Positions 41,510-42,717 of a DNA stretch of 42,717 nucleotides are shown piece by piece (the first letter of the stretch is position 1; every line of letters begins with the position of its first letter). The position numbers were made by a program, and so were the translations under genes. Source of the DNA: CAZKRU01 sp964555235 (GTDB taxonomy: Bacteria; Verrucomicrobiota; Verrucomicrobiia; Methylacidiphilales; CAMAQI01); NCBI GenBank assembly GCA_964555235.1, contig CAZKRU010000036.1:1-42717 (forward strand), read 5' to 3'. The notes beneath the pieces are model-generated. The model made no database searches and was not told where the DNA came from. It saw only the letters and a program-made list of their open reading frames with translations.

Positions 41510-41546
41510 GTAAACGAAAGGTTACTATATTTTCATGAAGAGTCAA
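41510..41546 (-). promoter_or_regulatory. Operator/promoter of the carbohydrate-binding gene (site 6)
   Basis: On the minus strand TTGACT (41546-41541) is followed after exactly 15 nt by GTAACCTTTCGTTTAC (41525-41510), a 16-bp inverted repeat of the regulon type; the ATG at 41501 follows 8 nt later without a ribosome binding site. The layout matches site 1. The plus strand could also serve the small frame starting at 41535 or the PIG-L gene. Confidence 0.68.
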
Positions 41547-41675
41547 ATAAAAACATTTGAGGTAGAGGCGGTTTTGGAGTTCTTGTGGACTATGGCCGAT
41601 TCTATGCGGGCATCAAGCTCTCATAATAGTACTTCAATGGGATTGTCGAAAAGTGAGAAGCGAGGTAGCTTTTGA
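41535..41675 (+). CDS. Possible small protein between operator and PIG-L gene
   Basis: 46 codons from an ATG placed 9 nt beyond operator 6. The product (MKSQIKTFEVEAVLEFLWTM..., then Ser-rich) has no family I recognise. The start has no ribosome binding site. It may be a leader peptide, a remnant of a deleted gene or chance. Confidence 0.25.
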   Translation: MKSQIKTFEVEAVLEFLWTMADSMRASSSHNSTSMGLSKSEKRGSF

Positions 41676-41730
41676 ACGTGGCGTCATCGGTGTTCGATCA
41701 AATAAAGCAGACGACGAGGCAAAAACCTTT

Positions 41731-42576
41731 ATGAAGCTTGAGGCAGAGAACCCGCACGTTTTTGTTCCCGATGGAAAGCCGATCGAGGAGGCTCTTGCTC
41801 GTATTACGCATCTGGGGATTGGTGCACATCACGACGATCTGGAATTTCATGCCCTGCATGGAATTCTGGAGTGTTGGCAACAGGAGGGGCGCTCTTTTGG
41901 TGGGATTACCTGTACGGATGGCGGGGGCTCTTCTCGAGTGGGTCCTTATGCGGGATTTTCAGACAAACAAATGCGCGCCATTCGTATTGAAGAACAGAAT
42001 GCGGCAGCAACCATCGGTAGGTATGGAGTCATGTTGCAGCTCGGTTATGCCAGTTCCCGAGTATGTGATCAACAGGATGAGGCGCTCCGAAAAGATCTTC
42101 ATGCAGTGCTCTCTGCGATGCGGCCGGAGGTTGTTTATACTCATAATCTTGCTGACAAACATGAGACCCATATTGGGATTGCATTGAGCGTGATTGCGGC
42201 GATTCGTGCGCTTCCGCGTGATTGTCGTCCCCGACGCTTGTTGGGTTTCGAAGGTTGGAGGGCGTTGGATTGGCTTTCAGGGGAGGATAAAGTCAGGCTT
42301 AATGTTTCCAGGCATCCCAATCTAGCGGCGGCTTTGGGAGGAGTCTTTGACTCTCAGATTGCTGGAGGTAAACGATACGATCTCGCCATGGATGGGCGTC
42401 GCGCGGCGAATGCAACGATGGATGACCCGTACCAGCCCGATTCAGCGGATCGGGTGACTTATGCAATGGATCTGACCCCATTAATTCAGGATGACAGTCT
42501 TGATTTGTTGGAATTCACACTCGGATTTCTTCGACGGTTTGAGGAAGATATTCGAAAAAAGGTGATTGGTGATTAA
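41731..42576 (+). CDS. PIG-L family N-acetylglucosaminyl deacetylase-like protein
   Basis: 281 residues from the ATG at 41731, with GAGG 10 nt upstream; a GTG at 41653 would add 26 residues. The metal-binding motif of the family, usually AHPDDE, is present as GIGAHHDDLEFHALHGI near residue 30, and the second motif THNLADKHETHIGIA near 137 holds the later histidines. No signal peptide is seen, so it should act in the cytoplasm. Family members remove N-acetyl groups from glucosamine-type sugars in glycolipids, thiols or antibiotics. It lies beside the carbohydrate-binding gene and its truncated copy; its stop overlaps theirs head-on. Confidence 0.85.
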   Translation: MKLEAENPHVFVPDGKPIEEALARITHLGIGAHHDDLEFHALHGILECWQQEGRSFGGITCTDGGGSSRVGPYAGFSDKQMRAIRIEEQNAAATIGRYGVMLQLGYASSRVCDQQDEALRKDLHAVLSAMRPEVVYTHNLADKHETHIGIALSVIAAIRALPRDCRPRRLLGFEGWRALDWLSGEDKVRLNVSRHPNLAAALGGVFDSQIAGGKRYDLAMDGRRAANATMDDPYQPDSADRVTYAMDLTPLIQDDSLDLLEFTLGFLRRFEEDIRKKVIGD

Positions 42577-42667
42577 TCAGCTTTTTTGGGAATCACTTCG
42601 ATCCCGGTAATTTCAATCGGAGACTCCACCGTATTTTCTTTGAAGCCAAGGTGAAAAGAGATGATCT
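42573..42667 (-). pseudogene. Truncated paralogue of the carbohydrate-binding-like protein (C-terminal end)
   Basis: The minus-strand frame ending at 42573 encodes QIISFHLGFKENTV, ESPIEITGIEVIPKKAD. It aligns with the last residues of the 40929-41501 protein (HMISFQFGLKENLA, ENPIEIAGVEVYQKPD), about 60% identical. The similarity stops abruptly at about 42667, and the upstream codons (Ser-rich, unrelated) do not continue the domain. The break coincides with a sequence resembling an insertion-sequence end. The stop overlaps the PIG-L stop. Confidence 0.65.
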
Positions 42668-42717
42668 GAGACCTCTGCAAAAGTGGTGAAGTGGCGTGAA
42701 AAATGCTTGAGGAAGAG
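42668..42717. mobile_element. Possible insertion-sequence end at the right edge
   Basis: GAGACCTCTGCAAAA begins at 42668, exactly where the homology of the truncated binding-protein gene ends. From memory it resembles terminal repeats of some IS4/IS5-superfamily elements. An ATG at 42703 opens a plus-strand frame (MLEEE) at the edge. The element itself lies outside the window, so this rests on position and end resemblance. Confidence 0.35.

Overview
The window looks like a chromosomal segment of a Verrucomicrobiota bacterium. The strongest marker is a three-gene set at 25.8-30.3 kb resembling the Verru_Chthon cassette proteins B, C and A, a prepilin-like set described from Verrucomicrobium and Chthoniobacter. 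Supporting signs are the many secreted carbohydrate-active or ester-cleaving proteins, a TonB-dependent receptor, SGNH and PIG-L family enzymes, and degenerate CTCTGCG-type intergenic repeats. No rRNA, tRNA or CRISPR array was seen.

Layout. 0-17.4 kb is mainly housekeeping: a TonB receptor 3' end, polyphosphate kinase, a lone CheW, L-2-hydroxyglutarate oxidase, methionyl-tRNA formyltransferase, a DUF2334-like deacetylase overlapping a PHP-glycosyltransferase fusion, ComEC, an SGNH hydrolase, a ParE/RelE-type toxin-antitoxin pair, an oligogalacturonate-lyase-like propeller, a MidA-type methyltransferase and dihydrolipoyl dehydrogenase. At 17.58-18.66 kb lies a compact mobile element: a REP-associated (Y1) transposase gene bounded by a perfect 25-nt inverted repeat. 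18.7-21.0 kb holds purB and a DUF4412-like secreted protein. 21.1-24.75 kb is a four-gene operon (epimerase, DapA-family aldolase, L-serine dehydratase beta and alpha) divergent from a TetR regulator. 25.8-31.1 kb holds the prepilin cassette and a Gfo/Idh/MocA oxidoreductase. 31.1-32.7 kb is a permease/DUF1980 pair. 32.7-42.7 kb is a secreted polysaccharide-modifying region: a frameshifted RCC1-propeller/polysaccharide deacetylase giant, a second deacetylase, a sialate O-acetylesterase-like enzyme, an alpha/beta esterase, a carbohydrate-binding-like protein, a PIG-L deacetylase, and a truncated copy of the binding protein at the right edge.

The most interesting signal is regulatory. A 16-bp inverted repeat close to GTAACC-N4-GGTTAC recurs in front of the epimerase operon, the prepilin cassette, the RCC1/deacetylase gene, a decayed deacetylase copy and the carbohydrate-binding protein. 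In four of these promoters a -35-like hexamer (TTGCAT, TTGCCT twice, TTGACT) sits exactly 15 nt before the repeat, and the start codon follows almost at once with no ribosome binding site, which suggests near-leaderless transcripts. The TetR gene lies between two of the sites and is the obvious candidate regulator. I infer a local regulon coupling uptake and catabolism of an unidentified acidic or acylated sugar to a surface prepilin-like apparatus and secreted polysaccharide-modifying proteins. The deleted deacetylase copy, the frameshift in the giant gene and the truncated binding-protein copy show that this region is expanding and decaying.
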